DNA of 64,000 bases from Pseudoalteromonas sp. MM1 (GCF_030296835.1 NZ_AP027922.1:1860001-1924000), one strand, 5' to 3'; shown: positions 1-8,237, counted from the first letter of the stretch. Notes: a model not told the origin generated them from the letters alone. Program-made: numbers and translations.

Positions 1-348
1 ATGGTTGTATTTATTTACTGCGATAAAGCCAAGCACGGCAATAATACTCATTGAGACGACTTTGCCTAAAAAGCTGTCGGTAAAATTAGATTTCGCAAAA
101 CGATGATGGTTTGATTTTTTATGTGTAACTTTAAGCGCAGCTACGCCTTCTATGCGGCAATTAACGGCTTTTGATTTACCATCGGGCTGTTTAGCTACTT
201 CAAAATAAATAGTGTCGCCCACTTTGGGCTTGCGGCTCATGTGTTTGAGCGCTGAAATGTGTATAAAGGTGTCGTGCGCTTGGGTGTCTGATTTAATAAA
301 ACCAAAGCCCTTTTCGTCATTCCACGCTTTTAACAATCCTTTGTTCAT
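1..348 (-). CDS. Cold-shock domain / DUF1294 membrane protein, 3' end cut by window
   Basis: The gene starts at an ATG at 348 and runs off the left edge; 116 codons are visible and the frame stays open. Residues 1-66 form a cold-shock (OB-fold) domain with the nucleic-acid binding motifs KGFGFI (13-18) and DTFIHI (26-31). A basic linker and the first hydrophobic helix of a DUF1294 membrane region follow. Proteins of this architecture are common in marine gammaproteobacteria; binding of single-stranded nucleic acid at the membrane is inferred from the domains, and no specific role is known to me. The end of the protein is outside the window. Confidence 0.85.
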   Translation of the reverse strand, partial: MNKGLLKAWNDEKGFGFIKSDTQAHDTFIHISALKHMSRKPKVGDTIYFEVAKQPDGKSKAVNCRIEGVAALKVTHKKSNHHRFAKSNFTDSFLGKVVSMSIIAVLGFIAVNKYNH

Positions 349-518
349 TTTTATTCTTACCTTTAAGTAGCTTCTTTTAGCCAGTTTTATTAATCCTTGC
401 TTAACATTAGCACACGTTCCCAATTTAACACCATCCTTTTTATTAGGTTATAAGCTACTGCTATTAATGTAGATTTTAAAAACAGGCTTTTATTTTTATA
501 AAAAACACAAAAGCACAC

Positions 519-547
519 TTGCACATTTGTGCATATGTGATTATATT
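519..547 (+). promoter_or_regulatory. Promoter with overlapping inverted repeat before the metal permease
   Basis: A -35-like TTGCAC (519-524) lies 17 nt before a -10-like TATATT (542-547). The spacer and -35 are covered by the inverted repeat TGCACATTTGTGCA (520-533), and the longer CACAT...ATGTG pairing spans 522-539. A symmetric site over a promoter suits a dimeric repressor, plausibly the ArsR-type protein encoded at 2044; this link is inferred from position only. Confidence 0.45.
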
Positions 548-584
548 GCGACCTCAAACTTGGTTATATACATTAGAGGTTATT

Positions 585-1517
585 GTGAATACAGATAAAA
601 TGATGGTTGCACTGGATGAATTTATTCATGTTGGTGGAGGCTTAATATTAATTATTGCTGCTGTTTCAATTTTGACAGGATTGATCAGAGAGTTTGTGCC
701 GCAGGACACACTTCAAGCTAAATTAACAAAGCATGATAAGTGGGGCTCACTGTTAGGAGCTAGTTTTGGTATGTTAACCCCTTTTTGTAGCGCTGCTGTA
801 GTGCCTGTAACCATGGGCATGGCTACTATGGGTACATCGCTAGGTACTATTTTAAGCTTTTTAATTTCAGCCCCTTTATGTAACTTTATTGTACTTGCAA
901 TGATATATGCTGCATTTGGTTTTAAAGTGACTGCTATATATTTAGCACTAACCTTTAGTGCTGCTGTTATAGGTGGATGGCTAATATCTAAATCACCTTG
1001 GAAAAATGAAGTAAGACGTCGTGATGAATTAGAGCTGGCTACAAACGGCAAAAGCTGCAGTTCAAACTGCAGTACAGATAGTGCCGCAATATTGCACACT
1101 ACGAATTCTGATAAGTTTAAAAATGTTTTAAAATTTGCTGTATCTTTATTTAAAAGAATTATTCCGTATGTGTTGTTAGGTGCATTAATTAGTGGTTTGT
1201 CGGCAGCATATTTACCAGCTGAATTAGTTGAAAAATACATAGGTGGCGGAGATTTAAGTTCCATTATTATTGCTGCGCTTATTGGTATTCCGCTTTATTT
1301 GAGAATAGAAATGGCTATCCCGCTTTTAAATGTGCTGATTTTAAAAGGTATGGGTATGGGTCCTGCTTTAGCACTTATTATTGGTGGTACAGGTGCGAGT
1401 TTACCTGAAATTGCTTTAGTTTCTTCGGTATTAAAAAGAAAGGCTGTATTAGCATTTGTATTAATTATTTTAACTACTGCAGTAACAGGCGGTGTCATTT
1501 TTCAATACATTATTTAA
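585..1517 (+). CDS. ArsP/DUF318-type permease, probable heavy-metal (Cu/Zn or arsenical) efflux
   Basis: The GTG at 585 is preferred because AGAGG lies 5 nt upstream; the frame is open to 519 but that region is promoter. The 310-residue product has two hydrophobic halves of about four helices each. The first half carries TPFCSAAVVPV (about residues 65-75), the Cys-containing signature loop of the ArsP_1/DUF318 permeases. A polar linker between the halves contains a CSSNC cluster (about 158-162) that could hold metal. The protein resembles the SO_0444-type Cu/Zn efflux branch as well as methylarsenite permeases, so the substrate is not settled. An ArsR-family gene downstream on the same strand supports a metal-resistance role. 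Confidence 0.72.
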   Translation: MNTDKMMVALDEFIHVGGGLILIIAAVSILTGLIREFVPQDTLQAKLTKHDKWGSLLGASFGMLTPFCSAAVVPVTMGMATMGTSLGTILSFLISAPLCNFIVLAMIYAAFGFKVTAIYLALTFSAAVIGGWLISKSPWKNEVRRRDELELATNGKSCSSNCSTDSAAILHTTNSDKFKNVLKFAVSLFKRIIPYVLLGALISGLSAAYLPAELVEKYIGGGDLSSIIIAALIGIPLYLRIEMAIPLLNVLILKGMGMGPALALIIGGTGASLPEIALVSSVLKRKAVLAFVLIILTTAVTGGVIFQYII

Positions 1518-1523
1518 TGTAAT

Positions 1524-1882
1524 GGCGTGTTGTTCTTTGATGGTTGAATTTGCAGCAGTATGTTTGGTTTTTAGGCAAGGCAGAGCCTATGAAGTGTGGT
1601 TACTCCCCATAAATAGGCGATAACGCAGCATAAATGCCAAACATGCGCTGCCCTTCGGGTTCTGCCTAGGGGCGATAAACTCTTTGTTGTCTACATGGAT
1701 GTAGGTAAGGGGCGTGAGCAGGATGCGGAAGCTTTACTCGGTTTTTTACTTATTCTTACATCGATGTAAGTCATTAGAATAACGCAGGAGCAGTTATCGA
1801 GCCCACTAGGTTACAAACCTCGTGCCGCGATTTAATCGCCCCTAGATTGAATAAATTTCAATCCGCAAAGGTCAACACGCCC
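1524..1882. repeat. MITE-like non-coding element with imperfect terminal inverted repeats
   Basis: The left end reads GGCGTGTTGTTCTTTG; the reverse complement of the right end (to 1882) reads GGGCGTGTTGACCTTTG. Over the first 28 positions from GGCGTG the two ends agree at 22. A second, perfect 11-bp inverted repeat CTAGGGGCGAT (1666-1676) / ATCGCCCCTAG (1835-1845) is nested inside, along with the palindrome CTTACATCGATGTAAG (1755-1770). No ORF of note lies inside and no clean target duplication is visible. It sits between the permease stop codon and the hairpin that should terminate that gene. A non-autonomous transposable element is the simplest reading; copy number elsewhere cannot be judged from this window. 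Confidence 0.6.
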
Positions 1883-1920
1883 TAGTAAGCACCACTTTTA
1901 AGTGGTGCTTACTATTTTTT
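1883..1920 (+). terminator. Strong intrinsic terminator for the permease unit
   Basis: A perfect 15-bp stem (1883-1897 with 1900-1914) with a very small loop is followed by TTTTTT. It begins immediately after the right end of the repeat element, so the element appears to have entered between the permease stop codon and this terminator. Confidence 0.8.
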
Positions 1921-1986
1921 GATGACGTAAAATTTTACAGCATAGGCTTAGCGTCTGTTAGTTTTGAGGAAGTTTTATTTAGGCTC

Positions 1987-1995
1987 TGGTATAAT
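1987..1995 (+). promoter_or_regulatory. Extended -10 promoter of the ArsR-family gene
   Basis: TGGTATAAT contains a consensus TATAAT (1990-1995) with the extended TGn element. No good -35 is visible, which is usual for extended -10 promoters. The expected start of transcription is near 2002, giving a leader of about 40 nt. The perfect palindrome GTAAAATTTTAC lies upstream at 1927-1938. Confidence 0.55.
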
Positions 1996-2043
1996 CCGTT
2001 CGTGAATTTTTATGGTATTTTATTATTATCAAGAAGGTACATA

Positions 2044-2451
2044 ATGGATGAAATGTATATTGATGCGCTTAAGGCGTTATCAGATCCTACCCGTTTAAGA
2101 TTATTTTGGTTAGTTGTTGATGCTGGCCAACGTATTAATGTTGCTGAAGCAATGGATATTATTGGTGATACCCAATATAACGTTTCTCGAAATCTTAAAA
2201 TGCTTCATAAAGCAGGTTTACTTACTTTAGAAAAAAAAGGAAAGTGGGTTTACTATACACTTAAAGAGCAAAGCGCCCCGCACTGCCAAGCTTTAGTAAA
2301 CTCTGTAAAGTTTTTACCTAAAGAAACGTTTTCTGATGTTACAACTCGCTGCATGATGCGTTTATCAATGCGTGTAAATGGAGAGTGTGTTATTGGCGCC
2401 AATAGTGAACAGTGGTTAGCGGCATTAAAAGCTGAAACATCAACAAAATAA
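2044..2451 (+). CDS. ArsR/SmtB-family transcriptional regulator
   Basis: The 135-residue protein is a winged helix-turn-helix repressor: LKALSDPTRLRLF near the N terminus is the family opening, the recognition region includes TQYNVSRNLKMLHKAGLL, and KKGKWVYYTL is the wing. The ATG at 2044 is chosen because AAGAAGG lies just upstream; the frame is open to 2002 but that part is leader. The canonical ArsR CxCxxC metal site on helix 3 is absent. Cysteines occur only in the C-terminal half (in SAPHC, TRCMM and GECV), so its inducer site, if metal-binding, is of a different type. It probably controls the permease at 585, from which it is separated by the inserted repeat. Confidence 0.8.
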   Translation: MDEMYIDALKALSDPTRLRLFWLVVDAGQRINVAEAMDIIGDTQYNVSRNLKMLHKAGLLTLEKKGKWVYYTLKEQSAPHCQALVNSVKFLPKETFSDVTTRCMMRLSMRVNGECVIGANSEQWLAALKAETSTK

Positions 2452-2692
2452 ATTATGTATTAGATGAATTTAATGCCATTTATTTTGATACGTGGCGGCC
2501 ATTTGTCCTTTGCTCTACCACTGTTAACTTTACTTAACCGATTAGCTTAACAGCTTGTTTACACAGCATTTATCTATTAGATATTTCTATCTGAATTAAG
2601 CATTTTTAGTGTGATTTTTCATTCGTTATTTTCTTAATTTATCTATACAATCCTCACCTTATTTTTACGCACAGATTTCAAGTGATTATCGC

Positions 2693-3313
2693 ATGTTACT
2701 AACCGTTGTTTATATTATTGGTATTACCGCAGAAGCCATGACCGGCGCACTTAGCGCAGGTAGAATGAAAATGGATTGGTTTGGTGTTGTACTGGTTGCC
2801 AGTGCTACGGCAATTGGGGGTGGCAGCGTGCGCGATATTTTACTAGGCAATTACCCACTTACCTGGGTTCAGCACCCAGAGTATTTATTAATTACTTGCG
2901 TAGCAGGCATTGTGACTACCTGGCTTGCTAAGTGGGTGGTTAAATTTAAAGGCATTTTTATGCGCTTAGATGCGCTGGGCCTTGCGGCATTTAGTATTAT
3001 TGGTTGCCAAGTTGGGCTAAATATGGGGCTGCATTATGGTATTTGTGCAGTGGCTGCAGTTGTAACCGGTGTTTTTGGTGGCTTACTGCGAGATTTAATA
3101 TGTCGCCAAGCGCCGCTTGTATTACATAACGAGCTATACGCGAGTGTATCGTTACTGGTTGCTTGCTTATATTTAGCGCTGCACCATTACAATATTGATG
3201 ACAACATCAGCATTATTGTAAGCCTTGTTGCAGGCTATTTAATACGTATGGCGTCAATACGCTTTAAATGGCGCTTACCTACCTTTAGTTTATTAGAGCA
3301 GCACGCTAAATAA
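2693..3313 (+). CDS. UPF0126 / TRIC-type small membrane protein (YadS/YicG-like)
   Basis: A 206-residue protein of about seven hydrophobic helices, made of two repeats of the UPF0126 domain. Each repeat carries the glycine-rich motif followed by RD: AIGGGSVRDILLG (about residue 43) and GVFGGLLRDLICR (about 128). The family is structurally related to trimeric intracellular cation channels and is annotated in places as a glycine transporter; the physiological substrate is not established. It appears to be a single-gene unit. The 240 nt upstream show no recognisable site. Confidence 0.85.
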   Translation: MLLTVVYIIGITAEAMTGALSAGRMKMDWFGVVLVASATAIGGGSVRDILLGNYPLTWVQHPEYLLITCVAGIVTTWLAKWVVKFKGIFMRLDALGLAAFSIIGCQVGLNMGLHYGICAVAAVVTGVFGGLLRDLICRQAPLVLHNELYASVSLLVACLYLALHHYNIDDNISIIVSLVAGYLIRMASIRFKWRLPTFSLLEQHAK

Positions 3314-3378
3314 CGTAGGCTTTAATAAAATTAAGGCAAGGTAAAAAGCCCGCCTTGTGTATTTTGTAATGCATTACT

Positions 3379-3894
3379 TTAATGCCCACTTACATCGCTC
3401 AGCGCGGTTTTTAAGTTGCTATTATTTTGCTTAAGTACGCTAAAACTGCCGTCGGTTTCTAGCACTACGGCGGCTACATCTTCTATGGCTAATATACCCG
3501 CGCCACGAATGGCGGCGCGAATTTCTGATTTAGTTACCCGCTGCGATTTAAGTGCCGCCGTGCAGTATTCACCATTACTCAGCAATAGCGTAGGCTCTGC
3601 TTTTATAAGCGAAGCAAATTTAGATGAGCGCACACTTAGCCACGTAATAACATATTGCAGCCCTATTAACACAATAAACGCGAGCATGCCCTCTAGCAGC
3701 GCGACACTTTTTGTAATGATCACCGAGGCTAAAATAGAGCCCAGCGCAATGGTGACTATAAAGTCGAACACGTTCCATTTAGATAGCGTACGCTTACCCG
3801 ATACACGCAGCCAAAACACCAGCACGATATAACTCAGTACACCAATAATAAGTACGCGTAGTAAACCCTGCATATCATCAAAAAACATAGTCAC
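3379..3894 (-). CDS. DUF421 / YetF-type membrane protein
   Basis: A 171-residue protein with about three N-terminal transmembrane helices and a small cytosolic alpha/beta domain of the YetF type. The family-typical stretch RVSGKRTLSKWNVFDFIVTI (about residues 30-49) follows the first helix, and the later part contains SEIRAAIRGAGI and EDVAAVVLETDG, which match the soluble DUF421 domain. Biochemical function is unknown; Bacillus relatives have been tied to spore and membrane physiology. It converges with the UPF0126 gene, with only 65 bp between. Confidence 0.82.
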   Translation of the reverse strand: MTMFFDDMQGLLRVLIIGVLSYIVLVFWLRVSGKRTLSKWNVFDFIVTIALGSILASVIITKSVALLEGMLAFIVLIGLQYVITWLSVRSSKFASLIKAEPTLLLSNGEYCTAALKSQRVTKSEIRAAIRGAGILAIEDVAAVVLETDGSFSVLKQNNSNLKTALSDVSGH

Positions 3895-4072
3895 TCCCTG
3901 TAATTAATTTAGGTATAGCCTTTAATTAAACCGTACATGCCTACAAATTAAAACTGTATGAATAAAACTGGCAGTAGTCAGTTAAAGCAGTTTAAATTTA
4001 AACAACGGTTGATTATGTTGGTTTAAGCATTATATCTAAGTTTTCGCTTCTTAATTTATACAAAGGATTACC

Positions 4073-4600
4073 ATGTCTAGCTATAACGAATCTCCAGAGC
4101 AAATTGAACAGGCCACTAAAGGCTATGTGATGCAACAAACTATGTTGCGTATTAAAGATCCCAAGCCGTCGCTCGAATTTTATCAAAATGTATTAGGTAT
4201 GAAGCTATTAGGTAAGTATGACTTTCCTGAAATGAAGTTTACGTTGTACTTTTTAGGCTACGAGCCAGAGCAGCCAGAAGGTGATGATAAAACAAAAGCT
4301 AAATGGGTATTTGGTCGCCCTGCTTTAATAGAGCTTACCCATAACTGGGGCACAGAAGACGACGATAGCTTTGAGGGTTACCACAGCGGTAACCAAGAGC
4401 CTAAAGGCTTTGGTCACATTGGTATTAGCGTACCCGATGTATACGCAGCCAGTGAGCGTTTTGAAAAGTACGATGTAGAGTTTGTTAAAAAGCCAGACGA
4501 TGGCTCAATGAAGGGCTTAGCCTTTATAAAAGACCCAGACGGCTACTGGATTGAAATACTCTCACCAGAGGGCATTACTGATATTATTTTTGATAAATAA
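4073..4600 (+). CDS. gloA: Lactoylglutathione lyase (glyoxalase I)
   Basis: The enzyme isomerises the hemithioacetal of methylglyoxal and glutathione to S-lactoylglutathione in the cytosol, the first step of methylglyoxal detoxification. The 175-residue protein has the two beta-alpha-beta-beta-beta modules of the family. The expected metal ligands are seen as Gln in MQQTMLRI, Glu in [10 protein letters not shown], His in GFGHIGISV and Glu in GYWIEIL. It is about 40 residues longer than E. coli GloA, with the insertions typical of the zinc-dependent (eukaryote/Pseudomonas long-form) class, so zinc rather than nickel is the likely metal. A hairpin follows the stop codon. Confidence 0.93.
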   Translation: MSSYNESPEQIEQATKGYVMQQTMLRIKDPKPSLEFYQNVLGMKLLGKYDFPEMKFTLYFLGYEPEQPEGDDKTKAKWVFGRPALIELTHNWGTEDDDSFEGYHSGNQEPKGFGHIGISVPDVYAASERFEKYDVEFVKKPDDGSMKGLAFIKDPDGYWIEILSPEGITDIIFDK

Positions 4601-4616
4601 CCAGCGCCCACATACT

Positions 4617-4646
4617 AAAAAGCCAGCTTTTACGCTGGCTTTTGTG
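4617..4646. terminator. Bidirectional terminator between gloA and htpX
   Basis: The stem AGCCAGC (4621-4627) / GCTGGCT (4634-4640) is flanked by A-rich sequence on the left and T-rich on the right, so it can serve both convergent genes. Confidence 0.75.
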
Positions 4647-4665
4647 TTTTTGAATAAGGGTTAGC

Positions 4666-5529
4666 TTATTTACGCAGGGCGTCTATTCGGGCATCAAGCG
4701 GTGGGTGAGATGAAAACAGCTCAGCCATACCTTTACCACTTGCTATACCAAAGGCCATCATAGAGCCTTGTAATTGCGATGGGTGGTTTTGCTTTAATCG
4801 CTCAAGGGCTGAACGCATTTTGTCTGCACCTACCAATTTAGCTGCGCCGCTGTCGGCTGCAAATTCACGCTTACGGCTGTAACTTGCTACCACTATGCTT
4901 GCAAGCACACCAAATACCACTTGGAATAGCATGTCGAATAAAAAGTAAGACCAGCTACTACCGCCCTCTTCTTCATCGCCATTTAAAAAGTTATCAACTA
5001 TGCCTGCCAGTACTTTTGCGGCAAATATTACAAAGGTATTTACCACGCCTTGTATTAGCGTAAGCGTTACCATATCGCCGTTAGCTACGTGCGATACTTC
5101 GTGGGCAAGTACGGCCTCGGCTTGGTCTTGATTCATGTTATGTAATAAACCAGTGCTTACCGCCACCAGTGATTTGTTTTTACTTGGGCCGGTTGCAAAG
5201 GCGTTCATTTCTGGGCTGTCGTAAATTGCTACTTCAGGCATTTTTATACCTGCTTTTTGTGCTTGAGCCGATACGGTTTGTACAAGCCAGTGCTCGGTTT
5301 CATTGCGTGGTTGAGTAATCACCTGTGCGCCCGTTGATTTTTTAGCAATCCACTTAGACATAAATAACGAAATAAACGAACCACCAAAGCCAAATACAGA
5401 GGCTATAAGTAATATCCCGCCAAGGCTACGATGGCTTAAACCCAGCGCGCTCATTATTATTGAAAGCACTACACCTAATACCAACATAACCGCTAGGTTA
5501 GTTAATAAAAACAAAAATATACGTTTCAT
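4666..5529 (-). CDS. htpX: Membrane zinc protease HtpX
   Basis: M48-family metalloprotease of the inner membrane that degrades misfolded membrane proteins together with FtsH. The 287-residue product has N-terminal hydrophobic helices (about 4-28 and 36-56), the zinc motif HEVSH (143-147), a further hydrophobic pair near 155-210, and a downstream Glu in [14 protein letters not shown]. The ATG at 5529 is preferred over an upstream in-frame start because GAGGACA precedes it and it aligns with the MKRIFLF start of E. coli HtpX. Length is close to the usual 293. A paired inverted-repeat site lies 65-120 bp upstream. Confidence 0.95.
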   Translation of the reverse strand: MKRIFLFLLTNLAVMLVLGVVLSIIMSALGLSHRSLGGILLIASVFGFGGSFISLFMSKWIAKKSTGAQVITQPRNETEHWLVQTVSAQAQKAGIKMPEVAIYDSPEMNAFATGPSKNKSLVAVSTGLLHNMNQDQAEAVLAHEVSHVANGDMVTLTLIQGVVNTFVIFAAKVLAGIVDNFLNGDEEEGGSSWSYFLFDMLFQVVFGVLASIVVASYSRKREFAADSGAAKLVGADKMRSALERLKQNHPSQLQGSMMAFGIASGKGMAELFSSHPPLDARIDALRK

Positions 5530-5594
5530 ATTGTCCTCACAAAAATAGGTTTGATCACCGAACATAAAATTAAATTAGGTTAAAGCAATCACCA

Positions 5595-5648
5595 CGCTTT
5601 GACACACTATGTCAAAGCGCTGGTGTTATTCTGTGACAAACTATGTCA
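5595..5648. promoter_or_regulatory. Two copies of a TGACA-N5-TGTCA operator-like site upstream of htpX
   Basis: TGACA-cacta-TGTCA at 5600-5614 is embedded in a perfect 10-bp inverted repeat (CGCTTTGACA 5595-5604 / TGTCAAAGCG 5610-5619). TGACA-aacta-TGTCA recurs at 5634-5648. The sites are 34 bp apart start to start, about three helical turns, and share the spacer core ACTA. On the minus strand the first also supplies a TTGACA -35-like hexamer. The binding protein is unknown; the site does not look like a CpxR box. Confidence 0.5.
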
Positions 5649-5759
5649 TAACGCAAGGGTTATTTGTGAGTTTACTAATAAATTTTTGAGTGGCGTTTAA
5701 AAAGGCACTAAAGCGTGGCGTAACAAGGTTATTAAATCTAGTTACGCTTATAAAAACAA

Positions 5760-7331
5760 CTAGTTGCAGGGTTTTCCATTACTTTTAATGCAATTATTAA
5801 CCGTTGCCATATCTGTAGGAAAACCACGCTCTTTTGCAAGTAATTGTGCCACCTTGGTTATATCGTCATGGTTGTGCTTGGCAAGATATGTCCACTGGTG
5901 ATGAGTACGGTGCTGATTAATGTGCGTATCGTTGCTTATTAAGCCAAGTTTAGTAAATTCAGCCACTATTTCATCGGCTGCGATTAAGGTGGATGACGCT
6001 TTTACGTTTTCGGCTCGTGCGTAGCTAATATGCGAATATAAACTAACATCTGCAACGCGCAAGGTGTCATCTTCGCCTGGGATTTGCTGGCCACCAAATA
6101 AAGCATTGTTTTGCGTGTTGGCACTTTTAAATGCCGGAACAAACTCAGCTACATAATCAATGGCTTTTTGACTACGCTCAAGTAATACCTGCTGATCCCA
6201 CCCATTGTTTATGTAATTTAAATATTTAGCTGGCAATTGCGGCTGTGCACTTTGCTCGTTGGTATCGGCTAAACCATCGTTAAACAAGGTAATTGAGTTA
6301 GTCATACCATGAATTTGATAATAGCCATTAGGATAAGGCGTTAGCTGTGCCATGCCCTCTGGAGTACCACGGTTACCATAAATAATAATTTCCGGTATTT
6401 GCCCACCAGCGCCCTGCCAATGAGTAATGTATGAAGCTTTAAATTCAACCATACGTTTTGCATCAACCCCTACCATATCGTCTACAATACCGGTTTGAAA
6501 GCCGCAGGCATTTATTAGGTAGTCAACTTCTATTGTTTGTATGGCGTTACTTTGAACACTTTGGTATTCAATTTTCCAGGTTGGCGGTTGATTATTGGCA
6601 CTGGTTTGCTCAATTTGGCTAACCTGCTTTACCTCTGTGCTGGTAAGTACATTAGCGTGTTCGTACTGGGCAAGGGCAAGTTGGGCGCTGGCCGATAATC
6701 TAAAAATATTCCAACCGTATTCTTGTGCAACAATTAGCGGGTATTTTACTTTGTTCAAATTTAAGTGCTTAGCAACGGGGATCATCCACTCATCTAATGT
6801 TTTAGGCTCAGCAACCTGTTCTTTTTTATTCAGCGCTAGCATTTGCTCATAACTATATAGCTGGTAGTAATTGTCGGGCTCGCCAAGTACCTCGTTATTG
6901 CTGTCTTGCGCGACTAACGCTTTATATACTTGGGTAAGCTTATCTAGGCGTGGTAGTAAGTCTTCAGGTAAGTCGTTATCGCGTGTTGGCACTGCAAACA
7001 CGGTTGGACGCACGTCTATGGTGTATGGGTATAAGCGAACAATATCAATACATTGTTTGAGTAAATCTATGCAGTCTTCGTCCGGTATTTCGCGGTATAA
7101 ATTACCACCGGCATGCAAATGGCACATGGGTGGGCCATCTATCAGTGAGGTTTTTTGCTCAAAAATAGTGGTTTGAATGCCTAGCGCTGCTAATCGTATA
7201 GCTATTGTTGCCCCTGCTGTGCCGCCACCTAAAATACCTACATGGGTTTTATGCTGAGTACTTGGCTTTACCTCGGTTTCACCCGTTACCTGTGTAGTTT
7301 GATTAAAGCGATTAATATATGGGTGCGTCAT
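5760..7331 (-). CDS. FAD-dependent oxidoreductase of unknown substrate
   Basis: A 523-residue flavoprotein. An N-terminal Rossmann motif THVGILGGGTAGATIAIRLA (from about residue 29) binds the ADP half of FAD and is followed by an acidic strand end, TTIFEQ. LINACGFQTG matches the second FAD-contacting ATG-type motif of the GR2/DAO superfamilies. I cannot name the substrate. The ATG at 7331 is chosen because the alternative upstream start is a TTG without a ribosome site; an AAGGA lies rather far (13 nt) before the ATG, so the start is uncertain. It lies downstream of bioD on the same strand, but a probable terminator separates them, so a biotin link is not implied. Confidence 0.7.
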   Translation of the reverse strand: MTHPYINRFNQTTQVTGETEVKPSTQHKTHVGILGGGTAGATIAIRLAALGIQTTIFEQKTSLIDGPPMCHLHAGGNLYREIPDEDCIDLLKQCIDIVRLYPYTIDVRPTVFAVPTRDNDLPEDLLPRLDKLTQVYKALVAQDSNNEVLGEPDNYYQLYSYEQMLALNKKEQVAEPKTLDEWMIPVAKHLNLNKVKYPLIVAQEYGWNIFRLSASAQLALAQYEHANVLTSTEVKQVSQIEQTSANNQPPTWKIEYQSVQSNAIQTIEVDYLINACGFQTGIVDDMVGVDAKRMVEFKASYITHWQGAGGQIPEIIIYGNRGTPEGMAQLTPYPNGYYQIHGMTNSITLFNDGLADTNEQSAQPQLPAKYLNYINNGWDQQVLLERSQKAIDYVAEFVPAFKSANTQNNALFGGQQIPGEDDTLRVADVSLYSHISYARAENVKASSTLIAADEIVAEFTKLGLISNDTHINQHRTHHQWTYLAKHNHDDITKVAQLLAKERGFPTDMATVNNCIKSNGKPCN

Positions 7332-7442
7332 GTAGCGGGGTTTTTCCTTGGTAGCGATAGCTTTAGCTTCTAATATGTGTACTAAGGGTGATATTTTCAA
7401 GGCGTAAATACAATTAATAAGCTCATGTATTTAATATAAAAA

Positions 7443-7515
7443 CTGCTTTGTATTTAATACCCATCCTCAAAATAGATCACTTAATTATGCGGATTGGTAT
7501 AAAAACACAAAGCAG
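7443..7515 (-). terminator. bioD terminator carrying an ATACC-type repeat in its loop
   Basis: The outer arms CTGCTTTGT (7443-7451) and ACAAAGCAG (7507-7515) pair perfectly, and on the minus strand the stem is followed by TTTTTATA, as in an intrinsic terminator for bioD. Instead of a short loop there is a second imperfect inverted repeat, AATACCCATCC (from 7457) with GGATTGGTAT (7491-7500). The simplest reading is a small palindromic repeat inserted in the terminator loop. A related palindrome occurs at 50108-50152. Confidence 0.6.
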
Positions 7516-7521
7516 CCACAG

Positions 7522-8205
7522 TTAGCTTTGTATATTGAGGGTATTAAGTAAGGTTTTGTATATTTGCAGTTTAGGGGTTTGCTCGCTGTATGGACTTATA
7601 GCCAAAATAGGAAATGGCAAGCGTGCTTTTAATGAATCAAGGTTAGCTTGGTATTCGTCCATATTTGGGTCTACTTGGTTGGCAATCCAGCCTACGCAGT
7701 TAATGCCTAAACTCTGCATATGGGCAGCGGTGAGTAAAGCATGGTTTAAGCAGCCTAGTTTCATGCCTACTACTAAAATTACGGGTAGTTGCTCGGCCTT
7801 AACCCAGTCGTATAAATAATCGGTATTATTTATTGGCAGTGCCCAGCCACCAGCACCTTCGGTTAGGTGGTAATCGGCTCCTTGTTGTTTAAGGGTGGAG
7901 TACGCTGCGCTTAGTTTATCAAGCGTAATGGTTATCCCTACTTGCTCTGCGGCGATATGCGGTGCAATGGGCGGCGCAAAAGCAAAGGGGTTTATTACAT
8001 CGTATTTGGCACTTACCGTGGCGCTTTCCATCAGCATAAGTGCATCGGCATTTACTAGCTGATCAAACGCCATTTCGCAGCCTGCGGCCAGTGGCTTAAA
8101 GCCAATCGCATTTTTTTTATGTTGGGCAAGCAGCTTTAATAGCAAACTCGTAACGTGGGTTTTTCCGGCGTCGGTGTCGGTTCCGGTAATAAAAAATTCT
8201 TTCAT
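7522..8205 (-). CDS. bioD: Dethiobiotin synthetase
   Basis: ATP-dependent carboxylase that closes the ureido ring of 7,8-diaminopelargonate to give dethiobiotin. The 227-residue protein begins MKEFFITGTDTDAGKTHV, with the P-loop at residues 8-17, and has the substrate region TEGAGGWALPI. The start at 8205 is preceded by AAGGCA; an upstream in-frame extension runs back into the end of bioC and is rejected. It is last in the bioBFCD operon, 32 nt after bioC. Confidence 0.95.
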   Translation of the reverse strand: MKEFFITGTDTDAGKTHVTSLLLKLLAQHKKNAIGFKPLAAGCEMAFDQLVNADALMLMESATVSAKYDVINPFAFAPPIAPHIAAEQVGITITLDKLSAAYSTLKQQGADYHLTEGAGGWALPINNTDYLYDWVKAEQLPVILVVGMKLGCLNHALLTAAHMQSLGINCVGWIANQVDPNMDEYQANLDSLKARLPFPILAISPYSEQTPKLQIYKTLLNTLNIQS

Positions 8206-8237
8206 TTTACTGCCTTGATTAATTTTAACCTGGCTAC

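Noticed and set aside
713..1264. 183-codon open frame antisense to the metal permease
   Set aside because: It lies wholly inside the permease gene, has no ribosome site and reads like a shadow of the membrane-protein codons.
3990..4003. Palindrome GTTTAAATTTAAAC before gloA as an operator
   Set aside because: A+T-only core of this length is easily met by chance in this base composition, and no second copy was seen.
5760..8205. FAD oxidoreductase as a sixth gene of the biotin operon
   Set aside because: A hairpin with a T tail lies between bioD and this gene, no known biotin step needs such an enzyme, and its start is about 190 bp beyond bioD.
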